Shown here piece after piece: positions 11,346-22,520 of a stretch of 64,000 bases of DNA; within the stretch, counting starts at the first letter, position 1, and every line of letters begins with the position of its first letter. The notes below the pieces were generated by a model. It was not told the DNA's origin and made no database searches. It saw nothing but the letters and a program-made list of their open reading frames with translations. Made by a program: the position numbers and the translations under genes. This DNA is from Rhynchonema sp. JSB1_4 (taxonomy: Eukaryota > Nematoda > Chromadorea > Monhysterida > Xyalidae), in contig JASAMV010001340.1 in the NCBI GenBank assembly GCA_030248065.1, positions 43,652 to 107,651 of the forward strand. Direction: 5' to 3'.

Positions 11346-12201
11346 ATGCAAATGGCCATGATTCGATGGTTGCTGTTAGTGATGTTGTTGCTTCGACCGG
11401 AATTCTCGTGTGGAAAGGCAAAAGGCGGCAAGGGAAAACCAGGTTTTGCTTCTTTTTGGCTTACAGTTCGTGGTATATGATTCCAATAGTTTACAACTTT
11501 CAGCCATTACCCTGAAAGCGCTGCAAGCCGGAAGTAGGAAACGAAAAATGGATTTACAGGACGCGTTGACTTATGAAGACTGGATGCATCAGTTTGAGCC
11601 ATTCGAACCACACACAGACTTTTATGAAGACTTTGATATTGGTTTGGGATATTCTTGGGAAAAATTAAGGGTTTCAAACTTCTCTATATGTAGTTGTATG
11701 ATTTCAGAATCTAGATCGGGTGGCGAACCTTGGGACGATCTGGCGAAAGGACAAGTGGTGGCGAATATAAACGCAGAAGGTTGCATGTGTTGTTTCAATT
11801 GTGCTAAGATCTACATAACAGAACAGCAGCTTTTAGTACACTTGTATGTATTAGGACCTCTTTATCAACAACTGCTGAGAAGCAAAGCGCTCGAGCGACT
11901 TTACGCGTACGCGAGACTGGAGAAGAAAAACCCAAGTGAAGTGGAGAGTGAATTCAAGAAAGCCAACAGAGCGAGAGGCGAATGTAAGAGATTTGTTTTT
12001 GTTTCAATAATTCCAGTTACGCCAAGGAATATATGTATGCATAATAGTATGGTTTGCTTGTTTTCAGCTTCGAAACAGCAGACCACTGATCTGATCAAAC
12101 GATTGGGCGAATGCAACAAAGGTTGTCCAGACAATTTTGGTCGCGAGGTTCACGAGACATGTCTGGAGAAATGTCTCAGTGCTCATGTTCAGCGGTCATA
12201 A
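11346..12201 (+). CDS. Secreted CX3C-X11-CX3C protein, copy 1
   Basis: Five exons, 11346-11442, 11504-11641, 11708-11779, 11822-11983 and 12068-12201, join in phase to give 200 residues. A signal peptide (MIRWLLLVMLLLRPEFSCG) covers about residues 5-23. It is followed by a basic stretch, an acidic/aromatic stretch (EPFEPHTDFYEDFDI), a charged helical region and a C-terminal helix-hairpin with cysteines CNKGC and CLEKC separated by 11 residues. This spacing is typical of helical hairpins held by two disulfides (seen in small TIM proteins and plant alpha-hairpinins), but here in a secreted protein. Introns of 42, 61, 66 and 84 nt are very short; the whole frame stays open through the 66- and 42-nt introns, so splicing there rests on conserved phase and on the paralog's structure. 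Paralog at 14862. Confidence 0.7.
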
Positions 12202-12749
12202 TAATCCGACGGTAAATACAATCGAAGTGATTGTGCAGATACTGAAAAGTGACATGAGATGAACATAAAATTTGCTGACTGACTGTGTATATTTCATTCG
12301 TACAAGAAATTTTTGATTTCCAATGAGTCTTGGTTACCCTACTTGACGTGTTGAGTGGTAATAAAAACTTGTGTCGAGGGAAAAGTATGACACTGGTCCT
12401 ATTGAAACCAAGGCCTATAACGGAGCTCATTTTTAGCAATTTTTTGCCGCGTGGTTCTGCGGTCCGTCGCCAAGACATGTGTACCTATGTACTACGTTGT
12501 AGCACACAAATCTAATTTTTCATTAGTTGAAAAGCACAGGAGCGGAAAAGTTATCACGCTGAAAAGGTTGACTGCACGAAGAAACATGAAAAGGCCCTCC
12601 ACAAACGTGTTAGATGCGTGCACTAATGTTGATAATATTCAGGTCACTTACAACTCAGTTCATATACACCTCGACATCATTTCATGCCAAAAATTAAACT
12701 TCACAGACACTAGGAAGAAAAACTAGAATATCCTACATTTTCCGACATC
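12202..12749. other. Intergenic, no gene seen
   Basis: Short spacer between the cysteine protein and the phosphoesterase gene on the same strand. Nothing recognised. Confidence 0.5.
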
Positions 12750-14710
12750 ATGCGTTGGCCGGCGATATTTGTGCTGTTCGGTTGCCTGAAATTGGCAGAT
12801 TTCGGTTGGCTTCAATTTTTCTCCGATCAGCAAAAAAAATAATGACAATATTTCTAGTTTTTTTAAAAATAAATTGCAGAGATGCACCCAATCGCCTGGC
12901 AATGTGCCTGGGGTCCACAACTGTGTGGCGTGATCATCAAGACTTACTATCAAATTTCGAAACTGCCACCCAAGCCTGCCGATCGACATAATATACCGTC
13001 TGGAAGGTTGGAGTTGACCGAATGCGTAGTTAGAGACATATGTATATTTTCAAGAAGGACTTTTATTGATTACTTTTTGTCAATAAACAGTTACAAAATT
13101 TCAGACTCAACGTGATGTCGTTCAACACATTTCGTTGTGGCACCATGCGCGGCAACGACTGGGGACCGCAGGCCAGGGTGGCTGACGTCATTCTGAGTCG
13201 ACCAACGCATATCGCCTTGATTCAAGCAAGAAATCTTGTCCTTTATTGTTTTCAACCTGAAGTGATCGGAGTTTTTCAAAGTCAGCTCTATCCATTCATA
13301 GGAGACGAATTATGAAGATTGCCTGAAGAATCTAGTGCAAGAACTTGTCGATCGAACCAATCAGAAATGGTACGGGTATTCGTATGGTCAAGCAGGTGTC
13401 GTGTCCAGTGTGCCCATCGAACGTAAAACTAAGGTATGACGACAGCGTGAAGTGGTCGGTTACTGTATATAAAGATGGACCCTTATGGAACCGCAATACA
13501 TGGGCACGTAACAAAACGAAATGCACGAAATTCGAAATTGAGTTTTCTTGGCCTGGGTACATAGGCATATACGGTTCTTCGTCTTGGGCTCACCCAACAA
13601 CACAGGTTCGATTCCACTACCTGTGCCACCTGCAACAACGTTAACTTCGAAATTGCGGGTGGAAGTCGCAATATTTTAAATTCAGCATGATTATTCCAGT
13701 TGCCCCACCCGTCCACCCCGGACAGCGGGAGTCCAGCGGCAGCGGCAGTGTCCGTGAACGTGACGCTGCCCGACTCAAACCAAAACTACAGTATCCAATT
13801 GTGGTCGTTATATGCTGACTGGCGTAGGTATACACCCTACTACATTTGTGATGGCAGTTTTGCCCAAATCCCATGTGCACCTGGGTGAGTTCTTGGGGAG
13901 TTTTTGGTCGGAAATCGAAGCTATTTTTTTGATATTGTCCTTCCAGCTTCACTTTGTGTGGACTCTTCAGCGACAAACAAACCGGAGTCGACTTTTACAC
14001 CGGAATGAACTGTGAGATAAGTTTATAATGTCAGTTTAAGTCAAATTTCTAAAATAGCATCAAAAAAACACGCCATAACAACATTTCAGTCCGAGCACAG
14101 CACGTACGAGCCCTGTTGAAGAATATTGATATGACGGAAAACAATGTGAACGTTCATTCTAATTTTCTCTTAAGTCACCAAGTGTGACATCAGAGTCACA
14201 CAACATCCGGTATTTTACGAAATTTCCAGCACGATCTAATCGTAATCGGCGGTGATCTAAATGAGCCATCGCGTTTCGACTGGATTTCGGGCGTGAATCT
14301 CACGCAAAAGCACTGCCCACATTATTTTCCCTATCACGACTTCCCGAGCACCCAGCACCTGCACCGTCACGGTTTCACGGACTCGTACCGCACGGCCCAC
14401 CCTGATGTTAAAGGCCATCCTGGCTACACTTGGTCGTCAACGTACACACAGGATGTACAGGATCGCATCGATTTCCTGTTCTACAAGCAAACTTCACATC
14501 GGGGCCGAGTGACCCTGCGCAGATCCGAAGTCATCGCACCGCATAGTCATGTGATGGATGACATGATCAGCGATCATTTTGTCGTCTACATGGAGTCAGT
14601 TGTGCTCATCAGGTTAACTTCAACTAAAATTTGACAATGGTGAAATTTTGTGTTCCAGGCTCGACGTCGAGGTAGCACAACAAGCCGATTCAAATCTAAA
14701 ATCTCAGTGA
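12750..14710 (+). CDS. Secreted endonuclease/exonuclease/phosphatase (DNase I-like) family enzyme
   Basis: Nine exons join in phase (12750-12804, 12880-13006, 13105-13225, 13302-13433, 13700-13884, 13947-14011, 14090-14151, 14230-14612, 14659-14710), 393 residues. A signal peptide (MRWPAIFVLFGCLKLA) starts it. The EEP fold is visible in order: LNVMSFNTFRC (strand with catalytic Asn), PTHIALIQETNYEDCL (catalytic Glu), YGQAGVVSSVPI, DLIVIGGDLNEPSRFDW (GDLN, catalytic Asp and Asn), GYTWSS...DRIDFLFY, and MISDHFVVY (terminal Asp-His pair). All metal and catalytic positions look intact, so a phosphodiesterase acting outside the cell (nuclease or sphingomyelinase-like) is likely; the substrate is not evident. 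The exon 3 to 4 intron is GC-AG. It lies between two related secreted cysteine proteins. Confidence 0.85.
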
Positions 14711-14861
14711 TCAAAATCTAAAATGCATTTATTCCCCTTCACATTCTTATGCTGTGGTCGTATCGTAATCTTTTGAAACGGAGAGTTTCATTTTCCACTG
14801 CGAGTTTATTTCATGAGAAGATGTGACATACGAAGCAATCTGATTCAAAGAGTCATCACCA

Positions 14862-15499
14862 ATGCTGCTCCTTATTCTTTTGCTATCGCTATTGTTGGTG
14901 CTGCCGCGGATTAGAAGTGGAGGTTAAAATTATTCTTCTCAAAATTCAAAAAACGTCAGCAAAATTTTTCGCCTTCATTTTCAGTGATAACTGATCATTT
15001 TGGCTTTGACGATTATGGTGAACTGTATTCCGATTTGGAATTGACTGATTTAAGCGATAAAATGCAGGAACACTTGGGTGAGATTGGAATCAGATACAAA
15101 TAGAAATCATAGACGTGCGAAATATTTCAATAATCAGCGTTTTTACAGAGGCTCAACTCGAACACGAATGCGAAGTCTACACACAAGTTTGCAAAGGAAA
15201 GACAAAGAAAAAGAAACTAAGCAAATTGTTGTCCGATCGCGGCAAAGGTAACCTGCGACTTCGGGTTAACATGAGTCCAAAAGTCCGAAATACGGCTACA
15301 GTCTTTGGAACAACAACTGTTCCTCTTTCCTCTTCTTCCAGCTGCAAAAAGCGTCGTAACAAAATTGGTGGCGAAACTAAAAGAATGCAATAAGAAATGT
15401 CCGGTACAATTTGGTCACGAAGTCCATTCGGCTTGTGTGCACGCGTGCGGTGTTGTTTACAGCAGAATGTTGAATAAGGAAAATGCTAAAACGGCCTAG
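14862..15499 (+). CDS. Secreted CX3C-X11-CX3C protein, copy 2
   Basis: Four exons, 14862-14922, 14985-15077, 15149-15247 and 15342-15499, all joined in phase 1, give 136 residues. The signal peptide is MLLLILLLSLLLVLPRIRSG. Next come an acidic region (FGFDDYGELYSDLELTD), a Lys-rich region and the C-terminal cysteine hairpin (CNKKC and CVHAC, 11 residues apart). Two more cysteines (HECEVYTQVC) precede the Lys-rich part. The hairpin aligns with copy 1 at 11346 (ECNKxCPxxFGxEVHxxC), and most of the corresponding introns share phase 1, so the two genes are paralogs. It starts 151 nt after the phosphoesterase stop, in the same direction. The function is unknown; antimicrobial or venom-like roles are possible for such hairpins but not shown. 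Confidence 0.75.
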
Positions 15500-16042
15500 T
15501 CTGACAGGAGGAATAAAAATGGACCCATAGTCACCCAACTTTGATGATTATGGAGTTGTTTACAACAATAGATACGTAGCGAGCTTTGTGCTTGTGTTTG
15601 CATTGTTGTGCAATTGTCGTTGGTTCTGTTCTCTTGATCGGCTCGGATATCATTTGATGCCTTTTTATATGGTTACGTGCAAGTATACGCATACACATGG
15701 TACTAATCTCAGATGAAACATAAACCGGGAGTTGCAATCTACCTATTTTTGTTTCGCCTTTTTGGTATCATGCTCTTGCCACGTGAACATGGACCACACT
15801 GAGAAGTGGACCTTAGCGCTGTGCATCGTAACGCAACTGGAACTGGTCGCAAGTGTAACGCCTACTGCGCGGACTCTAATAATGAGCACTGTACCTTTAT
15901 CATGATAATGATATCAATACACAACCTGATCATTGGGCGACGCCGGTGACCCCTTACCCATCGACACCGACCAGCTTTACAACTGGAACTACGAAAAGAA
16001 AAAGAAAATCTGAAAACAAAACAAAGATTAAGATTGACTAAT
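15500..16042. other. Intergenic before the MITE cluster
   Basis: No gene supported. Short open frames only. Confidence 0.45.
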
Positions 16043-16471
16043 TACCGTATTGTCGGAAATAGAACCCCCCATTAATTGACCCCCCCCCATTAATTGAACC
16101 CCCCTAAATGGCTCGAAATCAAAAATAGAACCCCCCATTAATTGACCCCCCATTAATAGAACCCCACCCCCAACCTTCACTGTACCACAGATTAGTGGTA
16201 TGGTAGGGCTGTGTTGTTGTGTCAAAGGTTGTTTAAGCTTGCGTACACAACAGAATACAGCTTTTTAAGCATAATTGCCGCTGTTGAAGTTAGAAAATAC
16301 CGAAAACAAGCCATTTTTATGGGCATTATTAACAATGATTTTTTTCGTCGGGGGGCCAAATGAAAAATATAACCCCCCCCCCAATAATTGACTCCCCCCA
16401 TAAATTGAACCCCCCAAAATGACCCCAGTGAAAAAATAGACCCCCCGGGTTCTATTTCCGACAATACGGTA
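16043..16471. mobile_element. TA-flanked MITE with CCGTATTG ends and poly-C tracts
   Basis: Ends CCGTATTGTCGGAAATAGAA and TTCTATTTCCGACAATACGG are inverted and flanked by TA on both sides. The interior repeats CCCCCCATTAATTGA-like words several times with C runs. No coding capacity. Ends and TA duplication fit a Tc1/mariner-type MITE. Confidence 0.8.
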
Positions 16472-16814
16472 TACGGAAATCCACCCGTTTTGTGTGTGCT
16501 TAAGCTAAGCATAGTCCCATACTTGAGCTTTGGGCTTCTATTTCAGGCTTAGGCTTGCGGTTAGGCGTTGGCTTTGGCTTCGGCACCCACCCAGCCTGAA
16601 TTAAATAAAACACACAGCCACGAGGAAAAACGGCTGTATGTATCTCTCGTGGACGCTTGGGGCTTGCTCGGTCGGGTGGATTTCCGTTTCCGTATAGGTA
16701 TAATTAGTCGCTCGTAACAAACAAAAAACTAAAAAACGGGCTCTGGCGGCAGAGGTCAGATCGAGCCGGGTTACCCCAGCCCGACCCGGTGACCCAACCC
16801 GACCCGGAGCCACA

Positions 16815-17490
16815 GCCAGTGTAAGTGTAGCTCCTGGTCAGGCGCGGCGGTTAGTATACCGTAAAAACCTAAATAGAAGGGGGCTCTATTAATTCACTGA
16901 CCCCATTTTGGGGGGCTCTATTCCGGGGGGCCTCTATTAATTCACTGACCCGAACCTGAAAAATTGTTCCCAGAAATACCCCCAAAAACCCCTAAAAAGG
17001 GGTTTGAAAGGATGTTTTTTCGCTTGTAATCGCATTTATTCGTGTCTGTTCGTCAATAAGAGGCGTATTATGTGCTCTGAACGAACAACAGACGTGCATA
17101 AATGTACCTAAACCTATGCACAACTATCACGCCTTAATACACTACTGTATAGGGGATGTTACTTAGGGGGGCTCTATTAATTCACTGACCCCTTTTTGGG
17201 GGGCTGTATTACGGGGGGCTCTATTCCTCGGGGGGCTGTATTTAGGTTTTTACGGTACCTCCCTCGTGGGGGAAGGGGGGGGGGAGACCCAAATCCAGGA
17301 AAAGTCCCTTTTTGAGGCAGAAAATTTGACCGATTTTTGCCCTTTTTGGAAAAAATTCTCCATAAAAAGGGTATTTTGGCGATTTTTGTTTGACATCATT
17401 GACCGAAAAATCACCCATTTTAGGCCTATTTTGCCCATTTTGGACCTAAAAATGCCGATTTTAGGCAAAAATTGATTCGGCTAGTGCACC
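16815..17490. repeat. Remnant of a word-repeat hAT-like element, split by a TA MITE
   Basis: A left end CAGTGTAAGTGTAGCTCCTGG resembles the end of the element at 59449. The AT-rich core at about 17290-17480 resembles, in reverse orientation, the core at 59540-59740. The element at 16857-17257 is inserted inside it. No clean right end or target duplication was found. Confidence 0.45.
16857..17257. mobile_element. TA-flanked MITE with CCGTAAAAACC ends
   Basis: Ends CCGTAAAAACCTAAATA and TATTTAGGTTTTTACGG are inverted and flanked by TA (16857-16858 and 17256-17257). The interior has repeated GGGGGGCTCTATTAATTCAC words and G tracts. It is a relative of the element at 16043 (both begin CCGTA) with a similar C/G-tract and ATTAATT interior. 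Confidence 0.8.
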
Positions 17491-17565
17491 TGGCGCGGCG
17501 GTTAGTGTACTAGTCTTGTCTGGTGTACCTTGTGGGGGGCGGGGGCATCGAAAGGCCAAGAGAAC

Positions 17566-18115
17566 CAGTGTAGTGGCAGGCCCATGTGTGGGAGGTAAGT
17601 ATGATATACTTGCGTATTTTTCCGCAAAATATATTTTTAAAAAAAACTTTTTTGAAAAAACTTTTTTCTTTACCCCACAAGACAACAACCATTTCACCCA
17701 TAAATATTTTAAAAAAACAAAAAAAAAATCCAAAAAAAAAACCAAAAAGTATGATGCGGGGTTGGGACCGGAAGCGTGAGAGGTATGATTTTGGTCACCC
17801 AAAAAGGCGAAAAAACACCGTTTTTGTGATACAATTTTGGCCAAAACTTAAGGTAAAAATAGTACTTTTTCAAAATTTTCGCCGAAAACCGCCTAAAAAT
17901 AGGTATTATGGGCGAGTTTGCGCGATTTTTGGGAAAATAAGGTCGAAAAACACCGATTTTTGCCTTAAAAATGTATAAAATTGCTTGTGAGAGGTATGAT
18001 TTGGAGTTGTGAGAGGTAAGTACTCAACCCCCCCCAACCCCCCTCGGGTTTTGTGATAGGTAAGTACTGAGAGAGGGGGGTAACCCCCCCCCCCAACCCC
18101 CCTGCCACTACTATG
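17566..18115. mobile_element. Word-repeat hAT-like MITE, AAGAGAAC duplication
   Basis: Starts CAGTGTAGTGGCAGG and ends CCTGCCACTACTATG, flanked by the exact 8-bp duplication AAGAGAAC (17558-17565 and 18116-18123). Inside, a private word like GAGAGGTAAGTA / GAGAGGTATGATTT recurs about five times. The AT-rich core has CCTAAAAATAGGT and AAGGTCGAAAAACACC, followed by long C and G tracts. It is a member of the family at 19296, 22797 and 59449. Confidence 0.88.
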
Positions 18116-18149
18116 AAGAGAACAATCGACTAGAGTCAACCGTTAGGGG

Positions 18150-18461
18150 AGATGGGGCAAGGGTCTATCTCGAGCCGACCCCAAATGGTATCTCGAGTCA
18201 GTAGATTTATGCTTTTTTTCGACCTCGGGACCCCTAAAAATCGCAAACACACAAATATTTTTCCAATTTTCGGCAAAAATATAAAAAAGTACCCACCCAT
18301 ATTTAGGTCAATTTTGCAGTAAAATTGTATGCGAAAAATGGTTCTTTTTCGCCTTTCGACGGACAATAGGGATATCTTGGGTAGCCTCTGGGGAGTAATG
18401 TGGAGTAACTCCGGAATCTTCCCCCAGAGTATCTTGGGTCGATTGGTCTGCCACCACACTG
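18150..18461. repeat. Right half of a word-repeat hAT-like element
   Basis: It has the same private word (TATCTCGAG / TATCTTGGGT) and the same core as the element at 19296, and ends in CTGCCACCACACTG at 18461. I could not find its left end or duplication; it may have been disrupted by the insertion at 17566. Confidence 0.55.
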
Positions 18462-18630
18462 CTACAATACCAACAATGTACTGTAATTTAATAATAACAA
18501 ACAATTTGGTTTTGTTTGGGTTTTCTTCCCTTGCCTTTTGTTTCGTTTGTTCCTTGTGCTTATGGCTGTGCGGTGCGTGCTGCATTCAGATCATTGTTTA
18601 TTGGACACACAGAGGCGAGCGCTGTTGAAA

Positions 18631-21629
18631 ATGGGAGGCAGCCAATCAACTGAACAAGACCGCATGGGCATACCGCCAAACATGTCAGAAATTCCGCAGC
18701 CGGCCAAACTGGATTTGCGAACTGCTCAAAGGATCTCGTCGGAAATCTCATCGTGTCCTGCGCCTGCAAAGGCAGAAAGAAGCAAAATCGACGCGCCGAA
18801 TTTATCGGAATGTCCCGTGCACGCCGGTCAGTTAAATGCGGAAGGACTGGATCCCAAAAATATGGTTGGTCTTCTCTGGTTCTCAGTCAGTAGTTTATGC
18901 GGGCATGGTGAAAAAATGCTTTCTTTTTTCGAGGAAAAAATGACAATCAGAAAAAGGAAACAAAAAATGAAAAAGACAAAAAAACGGGGCGTGGTCGAAG
19001 AGAAAACCAAAGCTTTGCGAAAAAATTGCCGTGTGGACGGGCACGGACCACCAAAGCGGTCAATTTTTTTCAGATCAGAAGGTCTGACATGCGTCTGTTG
19101 TAACTAAAGAAAGACGGTACGGTACACGTATACGTCTGTCAGATGCGGATAGCACATGCGCTCGATTTTTAATCCCCAAAAGCTTTTTGGAAGGTATACA
19201 AACAGTAATGTAATGTAGTTATCGTTGGATTCGGATGGGGCAGGTTGCTGACACCTGACCCCACCGACAATTTGAAATTTCCTGACACCGGCACTCACTG
19301 TAGTTGTGTTGTAGTGGCTGGTGGGGGATGGGGGGGATTCCCCCTAAGGGGTATCTATCTCGAGTGAACCCTTAGGGGGATGGGAGGATTGTATCTATCT
19401 CGAGCCGAACCCAAATGGTATATCGAGTAAGTAGATTTATGCCTTTCAAAGGCAAAAGTTGGTGTTTTTGGACCTCGGAACCCCTGAAAATCGCGCGCTA
19501 CACCCAAAATAGTCATTTTAGGTCAATTTTCGGCAAAAATGTCAAAAAGTACCCATTTTTTAGGCCAATTTTGCAGTAACATTGCATGCAAAAAACGGCC
19601 TTTTTTCGCCTTTTGACGGACCATAGGGGTATCTTGGGTAGCCTCTGGGCGGAGTATCTCGAGTCACTCCGAAACCTCCCCCCTAGGGTATCTTGGGTTG
19701 ATTGGCCTGCCACCACACTGCCGACACTACGGCCGGGGCCGACCGACACCAGACCTGTGTGCTTCTGCTGCCTAGCCATCGGGGCCCTCCGACGAGTGGC
19801 GGATGCCGGAATAATGGGCGATCACTGCAGCACAACCGCGGTGATAATGCGTTCATTGGTTCAATCGCAGTCACCAGAATCGCGAATGGTACACTGACGA
19901 CCAATGGGACACCATGGGATGCGACAATGGTCAACCGAGCAGCTGGTCATTGCTTGATTAGGCATGCAGTCCAATCAAAACCGAGTTTGGCTCTGCTACT
20001 GCTCTACCATCAACAAACCGAAACCCGTCGTGCACTGAACTTTTTGTCGAGAAATGTTGTGACTGTTGGAGGACTGTTGTCGGTCGCCACCTTTCGACGG
20101 TGCACAACTTCGGGTCCTGAGACCACCACGGGATCTTGCGCAACAACACACCGACACCCGACAATTGATTAAAAAATTGCGTTGACTGTAGATGTGTAGG
20201 ATTTGTTTAGGGAATGCAGCTGTTGCTACACATTTTGTTCTCGTTCGCAGATGCCGCCGGCCAATCAACAGCCAGCGCAAGACCAGCCTTTCCCTCTGTC
20301 CACCGATCGACAGCAGTCTAGCATTCCCAAGGCGGGTACAACTGACAACTGGGTGTATCCGTCACCGCAGATGTTCTGGAATGCCATGCTCAGAAAGGGT
20401 ACGTCTCATGGTTTTTTTTTTCAAAATTCACCATAAAAATTGTATATTTGACCACAGATAGGCAAAATCGTGCGCTGCATGCGAACTTAACTGTGTTAGA
20501 GTGCATTTTCATCAATGGACATTTGGACGTAGTGGTACGACCCCCTACCCCTAACTGTGCCGGTACGCTAGGTATGTTGCCGCCCCGCACTTCTGGGTGA
20601 TACAGTACCCTTCTGGGCAGCTACACCACTGCGCCCGACCAACTACGTTACTGAGTCGAAGAATGATATTTTTCAAAGACACAGGAACAGCGAAGGCACA
20701 ACCACATGACCCGGTACACTGAAACACAATGCAAGACCAGTTTTGTGAAGAAAATGACTGTTCTATGCCACATTCATGTCCATAATTTTTTAGGTTTTCA
20801 ATTGCAGGTTGGCGATGGAAATCGGGTGCGTTATCGCCGGTCGATATGGACAACATCATCAAAATTCACAACGTCAATAATGAACGGGCATGGGCTGAGA
20901 TCATGATGTGGGAACGCATGCTGCACAAGTAATACTGAATGGCTTTCTCAGTTTGCTTGGATCGAATTTGGTTACTTAATGTCTTAAAAACACCACAAAC
21001 CATAACGGAGATAAAACGACTACCGAAGTATCCAGCTTCTATGCTGTTCTTTTGCTCCAGAGACTGCGATTGTCAGAAACTGAAAAGCTTCAAAGGCGCC
21101 GCTCAAAGATATACTCCACGCGCTAGACTTCGAAATCTGATGGGGTTGGTGTCATTTGATTTTTTTGTTTTGGGCTCTTTATTTTATTACGCCTAAATTG
21201 TTGCAGCTATGAGCTTCCGTTTGATGGACACGATTGGATTGTTGATAGATGTGGCAAAGAGGTTTGTACGACACGATGAGAACAATTGTTTTTTATCCGA
21301 ATTTATCTGTGTGACTGACAATACTTCATATTTTCTTTCAGAATGTAGTATGCTTTATTTAGTGCTCTATTAGAGTGACAATCTAAACGCAGGTGCACTA
21401 TGTGATCGACTACTACGACGCCGGTCAGGTGGATTCACAATTTGCGTTCGCCGCACTCGACGTCCGACCGGCCATAGATTCGTTCCGCAATGTCTGGAAC
21501 CGAATGGTCGTTGGCTATTGGCGAACGAAAATGGAATGGTTCGGATCGGTGCCCTCTGAATACACTCACATTCAATCACATGCTCATGCCAGTGCTGGTG
21601 GTGCTAATCCACAATCGTCTTCGGCTTGA
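18631..21629 (+). CDS. HCCS: Holocytochrome c-type synthase (cytochrome c heme lyase)
   Basis: Six exons, 18631-18864, 20251-20398, 20808-20928, 21061-21144, 21207-21261 and 21393-21629, join in phase to give 292 residues, close to the usual 270-300. HCCS attaches heme to apocytochrome c in the mitochondrial intermembrane space. Seen: an N-terminal MGGSQS, the heme-binding ECPVH motif near residue 63, MPPANQ and QPFPLST, the SSIPKA and [18 protein letters not shown] block (conserved heme-domain entry), [10 protein letters not shown] (the conserved His-Asn), [20 protein letters not shown] and HDWIVDRCG, then VIDYYDAG and LDVRPAIDS. The C-terminus is extended by about 25 residues rich in Ser/Ala/His. 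Intron 1 is 1.4 kb because a MITE (19296-19720) sits in it. Residues match human HCCS from memory throughout. Confidence 0.96.
19296..19720. mobile_element. Word-repeat hAT-like MITE in HCCS intron 1
   Basis: Ends CACTGTAGTTGTGTTGTAGT and CCTGCCACCACACTG, with a near-perfect 8-bp duplication (CCGGCACT at 19288, CCGACACT at 19721). The private word TATCTATCTCGAG and variants recur about six times on both sides of an AT-rich core. The core matches that at 18190-18440. Confidence 0.75.
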
Positions 21630-22520
21630 TGTTATCATTATACCATAGCAATTTTATGTACTTTGATATTTGACTCTTTGGGGGTGCTTCCTGTAAGCAA
21701 CCTCTATTTTTTATACAGTCGTCTCCTTGTGTATGTCGCTGTAAGTGTGAGATCTATCTCTGAAGTTATTAACTGTTAGCTCGTGTGTCTCCCTATTTCT
21801 GTTCTAGTCCCCCATGTGTACATTTTAGTCAAGTGTGGCAAAACGTGCAATTAGCGCTGCCTTCGTACAGAGCATTCGATTACTATTAGCTAGTTGGGGG
21901 TCATTTACACTGCTTTTTGCTCTTACAACTGACGGATAAATGCAAATATATGCAGGATGTTATGTTTATGTGTGATGCGGCTATCATACGTTTGCCTCAC
22001 GGCTGGGCTCATGCGAGCTGGTCTACTGCTTCTTGTGTCTCTGCATCACTAGGGTTGTTGGTTACCGGTTATACTACTACTGTCTGGAGACTTGCCGATT
22101 TTTGGTACCCGACACCCGACTCGCTCGAATCCTTGTTACTACTGGTATAGTCTGGACATATTTTATGTCAGAAACTTATTTACTTTCAGAAATTTAATGC
22201 TCAACTTTGACCATGCTCCCACATCGAATATTCACAGCTTTTGTTAACCGTCCGACTTGTGTGAACTGTCGACAACTGCTGCTGTCCAACAAGGAGCTGC
22301 AACCGATATGGAGGTGCGTTGGATTTTCTTTTCCAATTGTGTTTCACTCAAAATTTTATTTGTTCATCAATGCAAAGTGGGGCTGCGCAATGTGCCTAAT
22401 TTGCGGCAGATGAATGCGAGAATTCCGTCTACAACCGTGGGTAATCGAAATGCGGTGCATATAAAGTGGTGCAAGCAGTTGAAGCGTTTTTTTGCGGCCA
22501 AACGTTCACTCAGATACAGG
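21630..22520. other. Convergent intergenic region
   Basis: Between the HCCS stop and the receptor stop on the other strand. No gene seen. Confidence 0.5.

Noticed and set aside
11410..12201. Single uninterrupted 263-codon gene
   Set aside because: The frame is open, but the paralog at 14862 has short introns at similar places, the upstream ATG with signal peptide needs splicing, and the extra segments are unlike the rest.
13595..13625. tRNA-like B box GGTTCGATTCC
   Set aside because: No matching acceptor stem, D-arm or anticodon arm could be drawn around it; perhaps a SINE relic in a phosphoesterase intron.
20520..20645. Another hAT-like element in HCCS intron 2 (GTAGTGG ... CACCACTG)
   Set aside because: The ends do not pair as inverted repeats over more than a few bases and no 8-bp duplication was found.
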